Source: Incurvaria masculella
Lineage: Eukaryota > Arthropoda > Insecta > Lepidoptera > Incurvariidae
Length of the DNA: 64,000 nt
NCBI GenBank assembly: GCA_946894095.1
Contig: OX335650.1
Coordinates: forward strand, 4,650,001 to 4,714,000
Reading direction: 5' to 3'
Part shown: piece by piece, positions 11,046 to 21,766 of the stretch
How positions within the stretch are numbered: position 1 is the first letter of the stretch
Layout: every line of letters starts with the position of its first letter
Translations under genes and position numbers: made by a program
The notes under the pieces: generated by a model
The model's database searches: none
What the model saw: the letters and a program-made list of their open reading frames with translations, nothing else
Told to the model about the DNA's origin: nothing

Positions 11046-12197
11046 TACATGCTTTGGATTTTATTATGTTATTTCGTATTGGATAGCGTCGAGAAATGTA
11101 CGTGTGTAAATATTGATTAATTGTGCTTTTATAGTATTCAATATGTGATTACGATCTTTTTGATTTGATTTTTGGTTTGATTACGCTGTAACAGGCATCT
11201 TATGCTGAAGACTAAAATGTATCGCCTATTAACCCATAAATGAACAAATAAATTATTTCATTTCATTTAATATAATAAATTTAACATTTAACAATATGTT
11301 TATTAAAAAGATAGAAACACAAACTAACGTATCTATCATCAGAGCATGTGTTGAATTTTAATTTGACCTATATTTCATCATAGGAGTTCCTAGTAGCTGT
11401 TTACAGGCATCCCACAAAAGACACGCGATATTTACATGTGTAATCAGACGCACAACACAAATATGTATTCATATCAACCCCAATAATAAATCAAAATTGT
11501 TCTCAGAACATCGCAGCAACTGGTGTCGGTGGGTTACACACATTTCGTCTCAAAAAATTCAGATAAAATATTAAACACTTATGTAGTTGTGCAATAACTG
11601 ATCACTTTTGGTGAAGTCGTTACTCAATTTTTGAGAGAAAACTAGATTTCTGAAGCGCTGAATTTGATATGTTTTTTACCATTAAAAAAAAATTATTCGA
11701 AGACGAATTTATTTCACGTCCAGCAGTGACGGATCCCTGGGCACGTTAACACGTTCACAATTGACCTTTTTTGTAACTTACCATAATTTAATGAAACTTC
11801 TTTACGTTCCTCAAATCTACTGAATATGTTAATATTTTAAAACTTACGCGGGACATAACTACAATATTTAGTTTGACGGCTTACCGCGCGTGTGAGGAGC
11901 ACTTACAGCACGTCCTGCTACTGAATATGTAATTCAGGGTAAGAAATATACAAATTCAATACAAAGAATAATCACACTTACAATGTAATTTAAATAAGAA
12001 GCGTTGTTGTGACAAATGGAGCACAGAAATGTTTCGTTAACCGCCCCTGAATAAAAATAGCTGAACATTCTCGTTAACTTAGAACGGCTTTGTGGAGTTG
12101 GATAAGTTAACGAAAACAATAATAAATTCTGTTTCGACCATTAGTAACCCGGTAGTAGTAAACCAGCAGTTTGAAATGGGTTCCAACTGTGGAAGTA
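11046..12197. other. AT-rich, no gene seen
   Basis: No coding sequence, SINE body or inverted repeat was recognised. Only the possible (ATTTC)n tail near 11255-11270 is notable. Confidence 0.5.
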
Positions 12198-12607
12198 AGA
12201 GCGGCTCGTAGCCTAGTGGCGCGGGGACTGGCCTACCGTACCAGAGGCCTGCGTTCGATACCGACATGCACCACTGTCTTTCTCTTTCCGAGTTCGATAA
12301 GTGCATTTCGTCACGAATGCGAACTGCTCCATGGTTCGGAATCCATGTAAAACTGTAGGTCCCCTTCACCTACTAGGTGGTAGGGTTTAAGCCCGCCCGG
12401 GTTGGTACCATCGCATTGGATGAAAAGAGGGTCGAAGCGGCAATGAAAAATTGTCTGTGTTTTCCATCCAGTTCAATGTAGCCATGCTCATAAAGGGAAG
12501 GTCCTGGCATGGCACCTAATTCCTTCAGTAATATGGTGTATTGGGCTAATATCATAACGGTAGTTGTGTGGTATTAGCCATCCATGTCAGGTCGCATAAA
12601 AAAAAAA
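12198..12607 (+). mobile_element. SINE with tRNA-like head, near full length
   Basis: The head has TAGCCTAGTGGCGCG (tRNA A-box-like) and, about 40 bases on, GCGTTCGATACCG (B-box-like). A middle block follows ('ccgagttcgataagtgcatt', 'cgtcacgaatgcgaactgct'), then the shared body (CGCCCGGGTTGGTACCATCG, 'tccatccagttcaatgtagc') and the shared tail ending in a run of ten A at 12598-12607. Length is about 410 bp. It is a Pol III-derived retroposon with no protein, and the tail is presumably recognised by a partner LINE. Confidence 0.85.
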
Positions 12608-12628
12608 GTTATCGGAGAATATTTAATT

Positions 12629-13000
12629 CGGCGCGGAGACTTGCCTTCTATGTCCAGAGGGCAAGGGCTCGTTTCTCACCACATTCATGCACCCTTTCTT
12701 TTTCTCTCCGAGTTGGATAAGAGCATTTCGTCACGAAAGCGATCTGTTTCTTGATTCGCATTCCTTGTAAAACTGAAGGTTAAGCCTTTAGCCCGTCTGG
12801 GATGGTACCATCGTATTGGATATAAGATGGCCGAATTGGCAATGACCATTTGTCCTTGTTTTCCATCCAGTACAATATATCCGTGCTCATAAAGTGGAGG
12901 CCTTGGCGTGGCAATGAATTCCTTTGGGAAAGTGCTGTGTTGTTGGGCTTATATTATAATGGTGAGTGTGGTATTAGCCATTCATGTCTAGTTACATAAA
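12629..13000 (+). mobile_element. SINE with tRNA-like head, diverged
   Basis: It lies just downstream of the previous SINE in the same orientation. The head is damaged ('ggcgcggagacttgcc' remains), while the middle block (TTTCGTCACGAA), the body (TGGTACCATCG, 'tccatccagtacaatatatc') and the tail ('gccattcatgtctagttaca') are clear. It has more differences from the other copies than its neighbour, so it looks older. There is no poly(A) tract. Confidence 0.75.
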
Positions 13001-13235
13001 CTCGATACAGATCTTTTGTTATGTTTTGATCTTTTCGTTGTGTCGTTCGTTAAAAAAATCAGTTCCCACCGAATCGTATTCTCACAAAGGGGGGAACACG
13101 CGCTCATCAGCGTAAAATCGAATCACCTCTTTCATATTTCATCCGGCGGCGAAATCCTACAACTTCGCCGCCGAAATCCCTAATCAACTAATTCAATAAT
13201 GTATGAATTTAAATAAGAAGTTAACGGGGTTCCGC

Positions 13236-13340
13236 AGATGGCGCTCGCGAGTTTGAGCGAGCGGGTTATATTAGCGGTGTTTGAACAAGTCTGGGCGCGG
13301 GGGGCGCGGGGTGGGGCCCGGGCAGCGGGGCAGGGCCTTC
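13236..13340. promoter_or_regulatory. CpG-rich block
   Basis: This short interval is rich in CG dinucleotides (GCGCGGGGGGCGCGGGGTGG and similar) in otherwise AT-rich DNA. It starts with an exact AGATGGCGC at 13236-13244. It could be a promoter-proximal or enhancer block, or part of the GC-rich host of the hAT insertion. No exon was recognised. Confidence 0.25.
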
Positions 13341-13500
13341 TCGGCGCGGAGTTCGAGAAACTGTTTCGCAGACTTGCGAATAAGTTGAGCACTTCCGCGG
13401 TGATTACTTTGCGAGCGGGGAATGTCGGTTCACGTAATGTAATGTACGCCGTGTGTGCTCGTGTCGGCGTTCTCGGCAGTCTACCTATGCCGCTGCGAGC

Positions 13501-14207
13501 CAGTGGCGTAGCTAGGCGTCGGCGAAGCGGCCCCTTGCCCACGGCCTCGCCTCGCGCTGAGCGAGGCCCCCTTGTAAGTGAATTAAGAATGAACGCCATG
13601 CACTCCAAATAGTAGATAAGATTAGTACCGTAAAAGCGCCTTGCATACCCGACTCAACAAAATACGCTATAATTAATGTATCTATAATAATCTATCACAA
13701 TCTGATTGTATACATAATTAAAAATGAATTTAAAGACATTGATCCTAAAGTTGATACTGCTCTTGGAATCATGCTGACTATGCCTGTAAGTACGGTTTCC
13801 GCAGAAATACGTTTTTCTACGTACAAACAATGTTAAAAAAGATTTCAGTAATAGTATGAAGAAAGAGCAACTGTCTGCTTTAAAAATTGTATCAATCGCT
13901 AAAGCTCCAAAAATCCACTTCAAATCCTTACTAAAACTTTAGCAAAGCTCTTTGCTTATTTTGCCCTAGCACATTATTTTTGTAAAATATTTGATAACGC
14001 AGGTAACAAAATATTTTTTAATATGCATTTCAATTTTTCACCGCGCACTTTTATTCCACTATAATGAATGTATCTTGGGTTAACTTGCTTTTGCATTCAC
14101 AAAATATGTTAGGATCTATGCATTGATCTTGGGAATAGATACTGAAATAAAAGGGCCTCGCAGAGGGGAATTCTCCCAAGTCTAGATTAGTTCACGCTAC
14201 GCCACTG
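13501..14207 (+). mobile_element. hAT transposon fossil with 8-bp target duplication
   Basis: The left end is CAGTGGCGTAGCTAGG and the right end is GTAGCGT-like on the minus strand (CAGTGGCGTAGCG), giving terminal inverted repeats of at least 12 bases. Flanking octamers are CTGCGAGC (13493-13500) and TTGCAAGC (14208-14215), 6 of 8 identical, as expected for an aged hAT duplication. Inside, at about 13750-13941, the plus strand keeps part of the hAT C-terminal dimerisation domain, broken by at least one frameshift. The element is 707 bp and cannot be autonomous. Confidence 0.8.
13750..13941 (+). pseudogene. hAT transposase C-terminal fragment, frameshifted
   Basis: One frame reads LGIMLTMPVSTVSAEIRFST, which resembles the conserved hAT dimerisation motif (LPVSTASAERSFS-like). 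After a frame change near 13826 it reads KKDFSNSMKKEQLSALKIVS, resembling the downstream LRSTM..ERLS.LALLSI segment. In hAT transposases this region mediates dimerisation. The catalytic core, BED finger and most of the protein are missing. The motif order and position before the 3' terminal repeat agree with the hAT call. Confidence 0.7.
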
Positions 14208-14439
14208 TTGCAAGCAGCACTTAATTTTGCCTTAACCGCTGGACTGGTATAGCCTAACACAGAGGCGATGGCTTCGTTCAATAATGTCCAGGGCGATACT
14301 CACTGGCAGATGCAGGCGCTTTAAGACGCCGAGGCGGCGGAAGACACCCTACCTACCGTAGCAGCTAGATCTAGAGTTCCTTACATCTCTCGACGCTTCT
14401 TGGTGCTGGTCGTTGCTGGGCCTATGCTTGCAGCTCGCA

Positions 14440-14545
14440 ATTGCCGAGACCTTACGGTTGGCACTAAGCACACTCATACGCGGCCGGATTGCCGAAGTGA
14501 GACGCCAGAACACGTGGCTTTTGTGTCAACAAGCATACTAAATAA
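14440..14545 (+). pseudogene. Possible LINE ORF2 C-terminal zinc-knuckle remnant
   Basis: A frame near 14475-14545 reads HTRPDCRSETPEHVAFVSTS, similar in spacing to the C-terminal cysteine-rich segment of R1/Jockey-type LINE proteins (C..C...ETPEHV-F-C). Only one cysteine of the expected set is kept and upstream frames are broken. The surrounding 14230-14520 is GC-richer than its flanks, fitting a decayed coding insert. A chance match cannot be excluded. Confidence 0.35.
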
Positions 14546-14896
14546 ACGGCCTTACCATGAAGACTTCTGAGTCTAGACTCTTTTTTCTGCTTCACATGCC
14601 TAAAATTAATTTACAACTGTCACAGGCCCAGGCAAAGATTTAAACTTTTTAAGATAGCGTGTTTTGTCAGGGGGTAGGCGATGGATGTTACATACAGTCG
14701 TGTCATGCAAACTAAACAAATCATTTACATAGTCTATTCATCGTAGTTTGATGTTGCTCAATCGCAAATCAAAATGAGCAGAATTGACCAGCATGTACAT
14801 ATTCTGACTTATTCTGGCACAGTTGATTTGTGCTTTTTTTTGAGCTTTGTGGGTCCCGGCAAAATGCATTCCACTAAATTTCTTCCCGGGTATGTT

Positions 14897-15590
14897 GTAA
14901 CCAAGGGATTCGTGATTCGTGGTTCGGATTCCGCGTTAAGCTGTGTGCCCCTTCCTTGCTTACTTTGATATTGTAAGGGGACCAAGGGATTCGTGGTTCG
15001 GATTCCTAGTTAAGCTGTGTGCCCCTTCCTTGCTTACTTTGATGTTGTAAGGGGACCAAGGGATTCGTTGTTCGTGGTTCGGATTCCTAGTTAAGCTGTG
15101 TGCCCCTTCCTTGATACTTTGATGTTGTAAGGGGACCAATGGATTCGTGGTTCGTGGTTCGGATTCCGCGTTAAGCTGTGTGCCCCTTCCTTGCTTACTT
15201 TGATGTTGTAAGGGGACCAAGGGATTCGTTGTTCGTGATTCGGATTCCTAGTTAAGGGGTGTGCCCCTTCCTTGCTTACTTTGATGTTGTAAGGGGACCA
15301 AGGGATTCGTGGTTCGTGGTTCGGATTCCTAGTTAAGCTGTGTGCCCCTTCCTTGCTTACTTTGATATTGTAAGGGGACCAAGGGATTCGTGGTTCGGAT
15401 TCCTAGTTAAGCTGTGTGCCCCTTCCTTGCTTACTTTGATGTTGTAAGGGGACCAAGGGATTCGTTGTTCGTGGTTCGGATTCCTAGTTAAGCTGTGTGC
15501 CCCTTCCTTGATACTTTCATGTTGTAAGGGGACCAATGGATTCGTGGTTCGTGGTTCGGATTCCTAGTTAAGCTGTGTGCATCGCTTTGC
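14897..15590 (+). repeat. Minisatellite (74-81 bp units) grown from a SINE body
   Basis: GTGTGC marks occur at 14943, 15017, 15098, 15178, 15259, 15340, 15414, 15495 and 15575, giving unit lengths 74, 81, 80, 81, 81, 74, 81 and 80. Each unit contains GTTCGGATTCC, then a GTTAAGCTGTGTGCCCC-like block, then CTTCCTTGCTTACTTTGA. These match the SINE body segment GTTCGGATTCC-ACGTTAAACTGT-CCCCTTCCTTACTTACT. The last unit runs directly into the SINE 3' body. The order of unit variants shows that a block of about 397 bp (five units) was itself duplicated. Confidence 0.9.
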
Positions 15591-15765
15591 ATGAACGATC
15601 CAGTTGAAACGATAGAACGTAAATTGTCGGTGTTTTCCATCCAGTTTAATGTAGCCGAGCCATAAAAGGAAGCTCTTGGCAGGGCACATAGTTTCCATGA
15701 GGTGTGTTAAGCTAATATCATGATACTAGGTGTGGTACTAACCATCCATGTCCAGTCACATAAAA
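15581..15765 (+). mobile_element. SINE 3' body and tail following the array
   Basis: Immediately after the array the sequence continues as the shared SINE 3' part: ATCGC..TTG..ATGAACGAT, then GTTTTCCATCCAGTTTAATG, 'gccgagc', 'ggcagggcacatagtttcc', and the tail 'catccatgtccagtcacat' with a short A-rich end. The array and this piece therefore form one expanded SINE. Confidence 0.8.
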
Positions 15766-16393
15766 CAAATAAGTTCACCGTAAAGTATTTTCATTGTTAT
15801 TCAAGTCTTCAAGTTGTTAGAAATACAAAAACGTTTATTTTTTCAATAACACGAGGTCGATACGATTGATCGATATATTGAAAGCTTATTTTAATATCTA
15901 TCCATTAGTGAGCCTTCATATCGGCGCTTTGTTCACACGGTCAGTCCATTTCATTGAATACACAATGTATCTAAATGAATTGAATGCGACCAAATTTATT
16001 ACGTCGCTCGAACAATCGCGATAATGCCGTAATAAATTATCCACGCTCCTGGAAACTCAATGTCATAAAGTAGCATTAGAGAGCACCATCAATCAACCGC
16101 GTCATACCTCGCCAAGATCAGCACAGAATCGGAAGGTCGGCGCGGGCGGAGCATTACGCAAACTTTCTATTTAGACAATCAGCATAATAAATCACTTCTG
16201 TGTATAAGCAGAGTACAGCGAGAGCGCACAGAATTGGCAATATCTTGGAAATGCCTATCCTCTCGTTTCACTATCGCTCGTCAGCGTCCTAGGCTCGGAC
16301 TCCATTCAAATAGTTTTTTTTTCGAACTCAAAAAAAAAGGAAAAAGTGGGAGTGTCACTTGTGCTCGGAGTGTTTTGTAATATTTCATGAATA
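15766..16393. other. No gene seen
   Basis: No coding sequence or repeat terminus was recognised. Confidence 0.5.
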
Positions 16394-16700
16394 CAGGGTG
16401 TTTGGTAATTCGATACTCTGAGGGGTCATTCTAGAGCTAATTTGCAACAAATTTGGCCCTGTGAAATGGAGGTCTATAATAAATAGTTTTTGAGTTATTT
16501 GAGTTTTAAGTTTTTTTTTATGTTCTGTTATTATGAAAAAGTGATTATTTTAATTGAAGTAGTCTCTCATTTATCAGTTATTACCATTTAAGCTAAGCAA
16601 GTTTAAAAAAAAACTTAAAACTTAAATAACTCAAAAACTATTTATTTTAGACCCCCATTTCACCCCTTAGAAGGAATGTATCGAATTACCCAACGTCCTG
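16394..16700. mobile_element. Fold-back MITE with CAGGGTGTTTGG ends
   Basis: The left end CAGGGTGTTTGGTAATTCG matches the minus-strand right end CAGGACGTTGGGTAATTCG. Inner arms also pair over about 40 bases around 'aaatagtttttgagttattt'. The left arm has about 35 extra bases near 16430-16465. The element is flanked by TA on both sides, which would fit a Tc1/mariner-type duplication, but two bases in AT-rich DNA is weak evidence. There is no coding capacity. Confidence 0.75.
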
Positions 16701-17770
16701 TATATGAATAACTAATATATTATAACTAAAAATTAACGATATACCATTTTTTTTCTTGATTCTAGGTTAACAGGAAGTACACTTTAGGTTCTATTGATTT
16801 GTGAGTGTCAAAATATGCAGCATAAACGATATTTTTGTTGATCGCATTTACTTAAAAGAAAGATAATTTAAAGCTCCAAGCCTCCACGCGTTAGTTATCG
16901 GACACTAAAAATAAATGATTTAGAGGATCGGTTGGTTATGTTAGGTTAGGTGAGTTAAATGAGACGGCGACAAGCGCGCGCTAGTAATAACTACATCCCA
17001 AATATCGGTAAATAGAGAAAACCCTTGGACACTAAGGCCGCCTTTTGTAACTGTTGTTGAAAGGTATACAATAAATAATTGTACACATTTCTACACAAAT
17101 CTATTCTACAATATTCCCAATTCTGTGGGAGGGCGCGTGCAGCGGACAAAAACGCGCCGCGGGCAACCGCCCGGGAAATGGGAACGGCGGCGGCGGCGGC
17201 GGCGCGGAGGCGGTGGCGTGCACGCGGCGAGCCTCGGCGACGGGACCGGGGGAAAAAGTTGGCAAGCTTTTGAAAGACGGTCGGCTCGTATAATTAGTGA
17301 TACACTGCCAGGCGCAGAAATTGGACCACACCCTCTGCATTTAATGTTTACGCCATCGGAGAGCACGATTAGCACGTAAGTTTAAGGTAACGGCGAACGT
17401 TCGAGCACACGTTGGTTTCAGTTATGTTATTACTCAATTGGGACGGGAGAATCTTGTGAATATAATAATTATTAATCCTGGCATACATTATATTAAATAA
17501 TAAATGTCTAATATATAAATATTTTAAAACAACTGTGTGTATTTTCTTTGAAAATAAATAAACAAGACACATTTTTTTATTATGTACGGAAAAATTTACT
17601 GCGGTTTATGTACAACAAATAATGTAAAGAATCTATTTTGTCATAGGGATGAAATGTTTCAACTTACTTAGCTTTCATTGTTAACGTCTCGTAGCGTCCT
17701 CATGAAATTGTGGCTTCTTTGAATCAATACTTCAGCATCAAGGCAATGTTACTTAAGATTGCGTAATAAC
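16701..17770. other. No gene seen; CpG-rich block at 17120-17270
   Basis: AT-rich DNA apart from a sharp CpG-rich block with a (CGG)n run. 'ttatgttaggttaggtgag' near 16937 contains two TTAGG units but no longer telomere-like array. Confidence 0.5.
17120..17270. promoter_or_regulatory. CpG-rich block with (CGG)n run
   Basis: The interval has a high density of CG (GCGCGCCGCGGGC..., then a CGG repeat near 17185-17202, then GGGACCGGGGGAAAAAG) and abrupt AT-rich edges. In insects such islands can mark promoters or first exons, but no open frame with recognisable protein content, TATA box or splice pair could be supported. It could also be a simple-repeat expansion. Confidence 0.3.
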
Positions 17771-17937
17771 CCTCTCACTTCGTCTCGTCTTCTAATAGAT
17801 AACTCCACTTTCGAGCGATAGCGTTATGAGATAACACAAATTTTGATACAGTTTTGTATGATTTCGGAGATATCTCATAACCTAAACGCTCATAGGTGAA
17901 GTATCTATTAGTGGACTTAGGCTTCAGTGTGAGATCA
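17771..17937. mobile_element. Imperfect palindrome, probable small MITE
   Basis: The inner arms 17792-17833 and 17869-17910 are imperfect reverse complements (TAATAGAT, then GAGCG, then GTTATGAGATA). The outer parts still pair loosely (TCTCAC... with ...GTGAGA). The length is about 165 bp, with no coding capacity. Confidence 0.6.
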
Positions 17938-18625
17938 TGAAACACTTCTTATAACGTCTACACGTCTTATAACCTTAGGAGTGAGCTCGGGACGCCTCGT
18001 TGTCAAACTTACAAACAATTATTTCTAATAAGAACTTGCTTGAGCTGGTACTTCTCGCGCCTACGCTCAGCCCCAGACCCGACCCACCCACCTGAGTCTC
18101 TTGGATTCCAGAGACACTCAAGAGGCTAAAATCACTATAGCCCAAATCACGTGTGGCACAAACCATTCCCTTCTGCATTTTTGTATCTTAGCAGCAGGTA
18201 CTCTAGATTTAAGAGTGATCAAAGAGCTAGGGATCAATTTATTTTTGTACATTCACCTGAAAGGAGCCCACCTTAGCAAGCGTGTTATTCTAACGGCCAG
18301 TTATGAATTAATGAAAATTACTCAAGTACTTGGATGTTATCTCCATAGCCCCTGAAATGGGATTTTGACAGCATACAAAATATTCGAATGCACCGATATA
18401 GCCCATAAACGTTTTTTTAACGGAATTCCGAGCTTATGCCCTAACAGTGTAATCAATGCTCAGCCAATTTAACAAAGATAGCTTACATAATGACTAAAAA
18501 GTGAAAACTGTTAACATCAGATTATGTTGGAACAACATTTGACGTCTAGTCGAGTGGCGCAAGTCACCCATCGAAACTCAAGTCACCTCATCTTACCGGT
18601 TTCTATAAAGATAAACAATTAGACT

Positions 18626-19173
18626 AGGAGGTCGCCACAAAAATGGTAACGATAACGTAAATGGCTGAAACTGGGTTCACAGGATAAAGACCAACCCTCT
18701 GAAGCTAAATATGTCAGTCTGCCTGTTCCAAGTAGTTGCGTTACTTAGATAATGCGCCTGAAAAAGTAGTTATCGTTACAACACAAATATTTGAAAAGGT
18801 AAATGGCTGCAAATAATGCAGCATGAAAGTACCAGTACATACTTACTTAGTAATACCAACGCTGAAAAAATCCTTGTTTGCATTTCGTAGTTATAGGCGA
18901 TTTAGGTTACAGATAAAACCTTACATATATTTAAGTATTTAATTGAAAAACCGACTGGTTATTATTGTATAATTATGGGGTATCAATATTCCAAGACCAT
19001 CAGCATATTCATCAGCAGATACATACCAACTTCTATTTTATATAGCCAATCTAGATAACGCAACCACTTGGCGCAGGCAGACTGACTTACTTAGCATCGG
19101 AGGGTTGGTCTTTTACATGTGAACCCAGATTCAGCCATTTACCTTATCGTGACCAAAAATGTCGTGACCTCCC
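18626..19173. mobile_element. Fold-back element with ~125-bp inverted arms
   Basis: The left arm 18626-18750 and right arm 19049-19173 are reverse complements at roughly 80-85% by eye, sharing GGAGGTC, GTAAATGGCTGAA, CTGGGTTCAC, AAGACCAACCCTC and GTCAGTCTGCCTG in order. The spacer of about 300 bp is AT-rich and non-coding. It is an old long-TIR MITE or fold-back element, and the superfamily is not clear. Confidence 0.8.
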
Positions 19174-21705
19174 AGAATAAATGTTTAAATTTACAGAGCT
19201 GATATCCACTCACGCTTCCCACAGCTACATGAATTGTCTTCAGAAACAACGGAATCCACTGTTCGTTTACCCTCCGTCAGCAAAGAAGTATTTAGCATAT
19301 CATTTCAAATTCAAATAGTGAGTTTGAAGAGATGTTTCCAAATGAAGCACAGACGTAGGGTTTCAGCTGAAATGTGTTACGAGTGAGTGTTGGAGCCTGG
19401 ATAAAAGGATACTTTTGTGTGCTTGTTTTGAAATGTGCTGGTAACTGTGTATGAAAAGTTATTTCTTTATTTAGCTTCCAACCCAGCGTATGTATACACT
19501 TTCGTTTCGTTTAAATTTAAATTGTGAAAGAATTTTTTGCAAATGTTTTGTTGATTCATGAACAATAAAGTTTTAAATGCTTATCGTAACCAAAATGAGA
19601 ACAATGTTTTAACTGTTCTAAGCTGGCTTCACCATAACGGTTTTGTCAGTGGTGATGCTTGGCTTTAGAGGGTTCGAAACGTGTCAAACCTATACAAAGA
19701 TTATTTTATACAACACATTAAAAATAACAGACTTTATAGCAATAATCCTGTATAATTTGTAAACATAGCCTCAGTTGGTTCCGCCATAATTTTTAGGTTT
19801 TCATGTTTATTGCTTTTGTTGTAATATCAATTACAAATTTTATACCGCTAGATGGCGTTATTTTTATAGCACCATCTAACGTTGCATAATTTCTTGCTAT
19901 TACCATAAATTGAAAAAACGGACATATTTAACTGCCGCTTGTACCATCCTTCCATCCCGTGCGATATTACCAACCCAGGTTTAACACTACCACCTACATA
20001 ATGGATTCCGAAGCATCCAGCTTGCACTCGTCTACAAATTGACTGGTTAAATTTAATTTAATTAGATCTTAACTACTCTCATTGGTGAAATATTTGATAT
20101 CCGCTCTCTGATTAATATAGAATTGGCACACTTTACTGATTTATTTTATGCGCACATCCATGATCGTACTCGTTTACCGATATACAACAAGAATTGTTAG
20201 AGAAATGACCAAACTTATAATTCTGAATATTAAAAAACATGGATCCATTGATATTGACGTTATTTATAAATATCGTTGTTTAATGTTATAATTTACTCAA
20301 CTAATTTCTTTTTATTAACTTTTTTACATAAAAAAACGGTTTTGTGTACGCCAGCATTAAAAGTATAGTTTTTTGCGAGGCAAGAAAGCATCATAGTGCA
20401 ACGGTCTCGCTGTAGACGGATCCGCTCCTCCAGTGCACGGTTACACTCGCGGGAGTTAAATTAATTGCTCGCTATACTTTACTCGCCCAGTCTCCCCCGA
20501 CGCTCGGGGATCCGTACGATACATCGACGCACTAAACTGTGTAGCGGGCCATCTCGTCGACCGATGGTGCACCGCGGTGACACCGATGCGTCGGAAGGAA
20601 CCCTAATCTATCCTGGATCCAGATATAATGATTGGGTTTCCTTACAAATAGTAACACTACACGTAAACACGACATTACTTATATCGCTATGGTTCCAAAT
20701 AAGGCCGCTAGAAATCCTAAAAAAAGTTCGCTATTAGAACTTGCAGACCTCACGCTACTGAAAATTTTAGTGTTTTTATCAGTGTTTAATGGAAAAGGAA
20801 CCCTTTGCTTTTCTTGCAATGCATTGGGAAATTTAACAAAACTCTTGGCTGTAACATATGTATGACGGAGTTAGGTGAGCCTCACGTGCAGTTGCGGTAT
20901 GTCTGTACAAACTTGAAGAAAGTTAACATCTATAAGATTCACTGTGTGCACTTTTAAGTGAATTCAATTTCTGTAATAACATTTATTCGTACGAATCAAA
21001 ACAAATTGTTGCATAGTATTTCGAAATGGCACTCGCACAAGGCATCAATCAGTCCTTAAAAAAAGCGCCAAAAGTAGTATAACTTTAAAAATATTGTTAA
21101 CAACCTTTCAAGAATGCTGTTTTCGTGTGTTGGATTTGTGTAAATACCGAGGTTGCCTCAACATGTGTTCAGTGGCATTTACAAGAAAATAGGTGTTTAA
21201 GATCTTCATACTGATTTTATATTTTGATAATTCGAGCTTCTTTCAGCTCTGATTCTTTTAAGATATTGTCATTTAGTGGAAAAAATACTTGATATTAAAT
21301 ATTTCGTATCCGTTTTATTCATAAATGAAATATATTCTTGAGAACAAATTATTTAAAGCAGATGTTACTTTTATCATGCGTATCCCGCCAAGGCGGATCG
21401 CTCTAACGAGTTTCAGATGACGGCGCGAATTTGACGCCTCCGTAGACATTTATAAATAGACGATACAATACACTGTTCCGATATCCCAGGCTATTCGACT
21501 GTGAGATATTCGACTAATTTCTTTATTGTCTTTTTAATGGGATATGATAAGGCGTGAATCGATACTTTTGTGAATAGATTTATTGGAGAAAGTTTTACTT
21601 TAATTTAGTTTCCTCGTGATTGTATCAACGAACAATTCGAATGAAGCGCTCAATTAATTCTCGAATATTAATTAATGGAGGCTCACTAATTAGGAGTTTT
21701 GGCTA
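19174..21705. other. No gene supported
   Basis: The DNA is mostly AT-rich. A GC-richer interval at about 20370-20620 has open frames of 80-90 codons without domains. Near 19847-19885, CTAGATGGCGTTA and 'agcaccatctaacg' form a short inverted pair related to the AGATGGCGC motif found elsewhere. Confidence 0.45.
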
Positions 21706-21708
21706 ACA

Positions 21709-21766
21709 AAAAAGGCGATCAAGTGCGAATCAGACTCGAGATCCGAGAGGGTTCCGTACAGTACTT
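21709..21766 (-). mobile_element. Terminal scrap of a (GTCC)n-type element
   Basis: 'caagtgcgaatcagactcga' followed shortly by 'gagggttccgtac' matches, on the minus strand, the 3' end of the element at 63127-63426 (GTACGGAACCC, then 'gagtccgactcgcacttgg'). Confidence 0.5.

Noticed and set aside
13180..13612. Overlapping long frames on both strands in GC-rich DNA
   Set aside because: GC-rich sequence lacks stop codons by composition; the frames run into the hAT terminal repeat and show only low-complexity Ala/Arg/Gly content.
14897..15590. 74-81 bp repeats considered as CRISPR or centromeric satellite
   Set aside because: There are no spacers, and the units match the SINE body and end in the SINE tail.
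16930..16960. TTAGGTTAGG as insect telomere repeat (also near 37730)
   Set aside because: There are only two units; no array or telomeric retroelement is adjacent.
17079..17379. Overlapping Arg/Ala-rich frames
   Set aside because: They are produced by the (CGG)n run and CpG-rich block, and no domain is seen in any frame.
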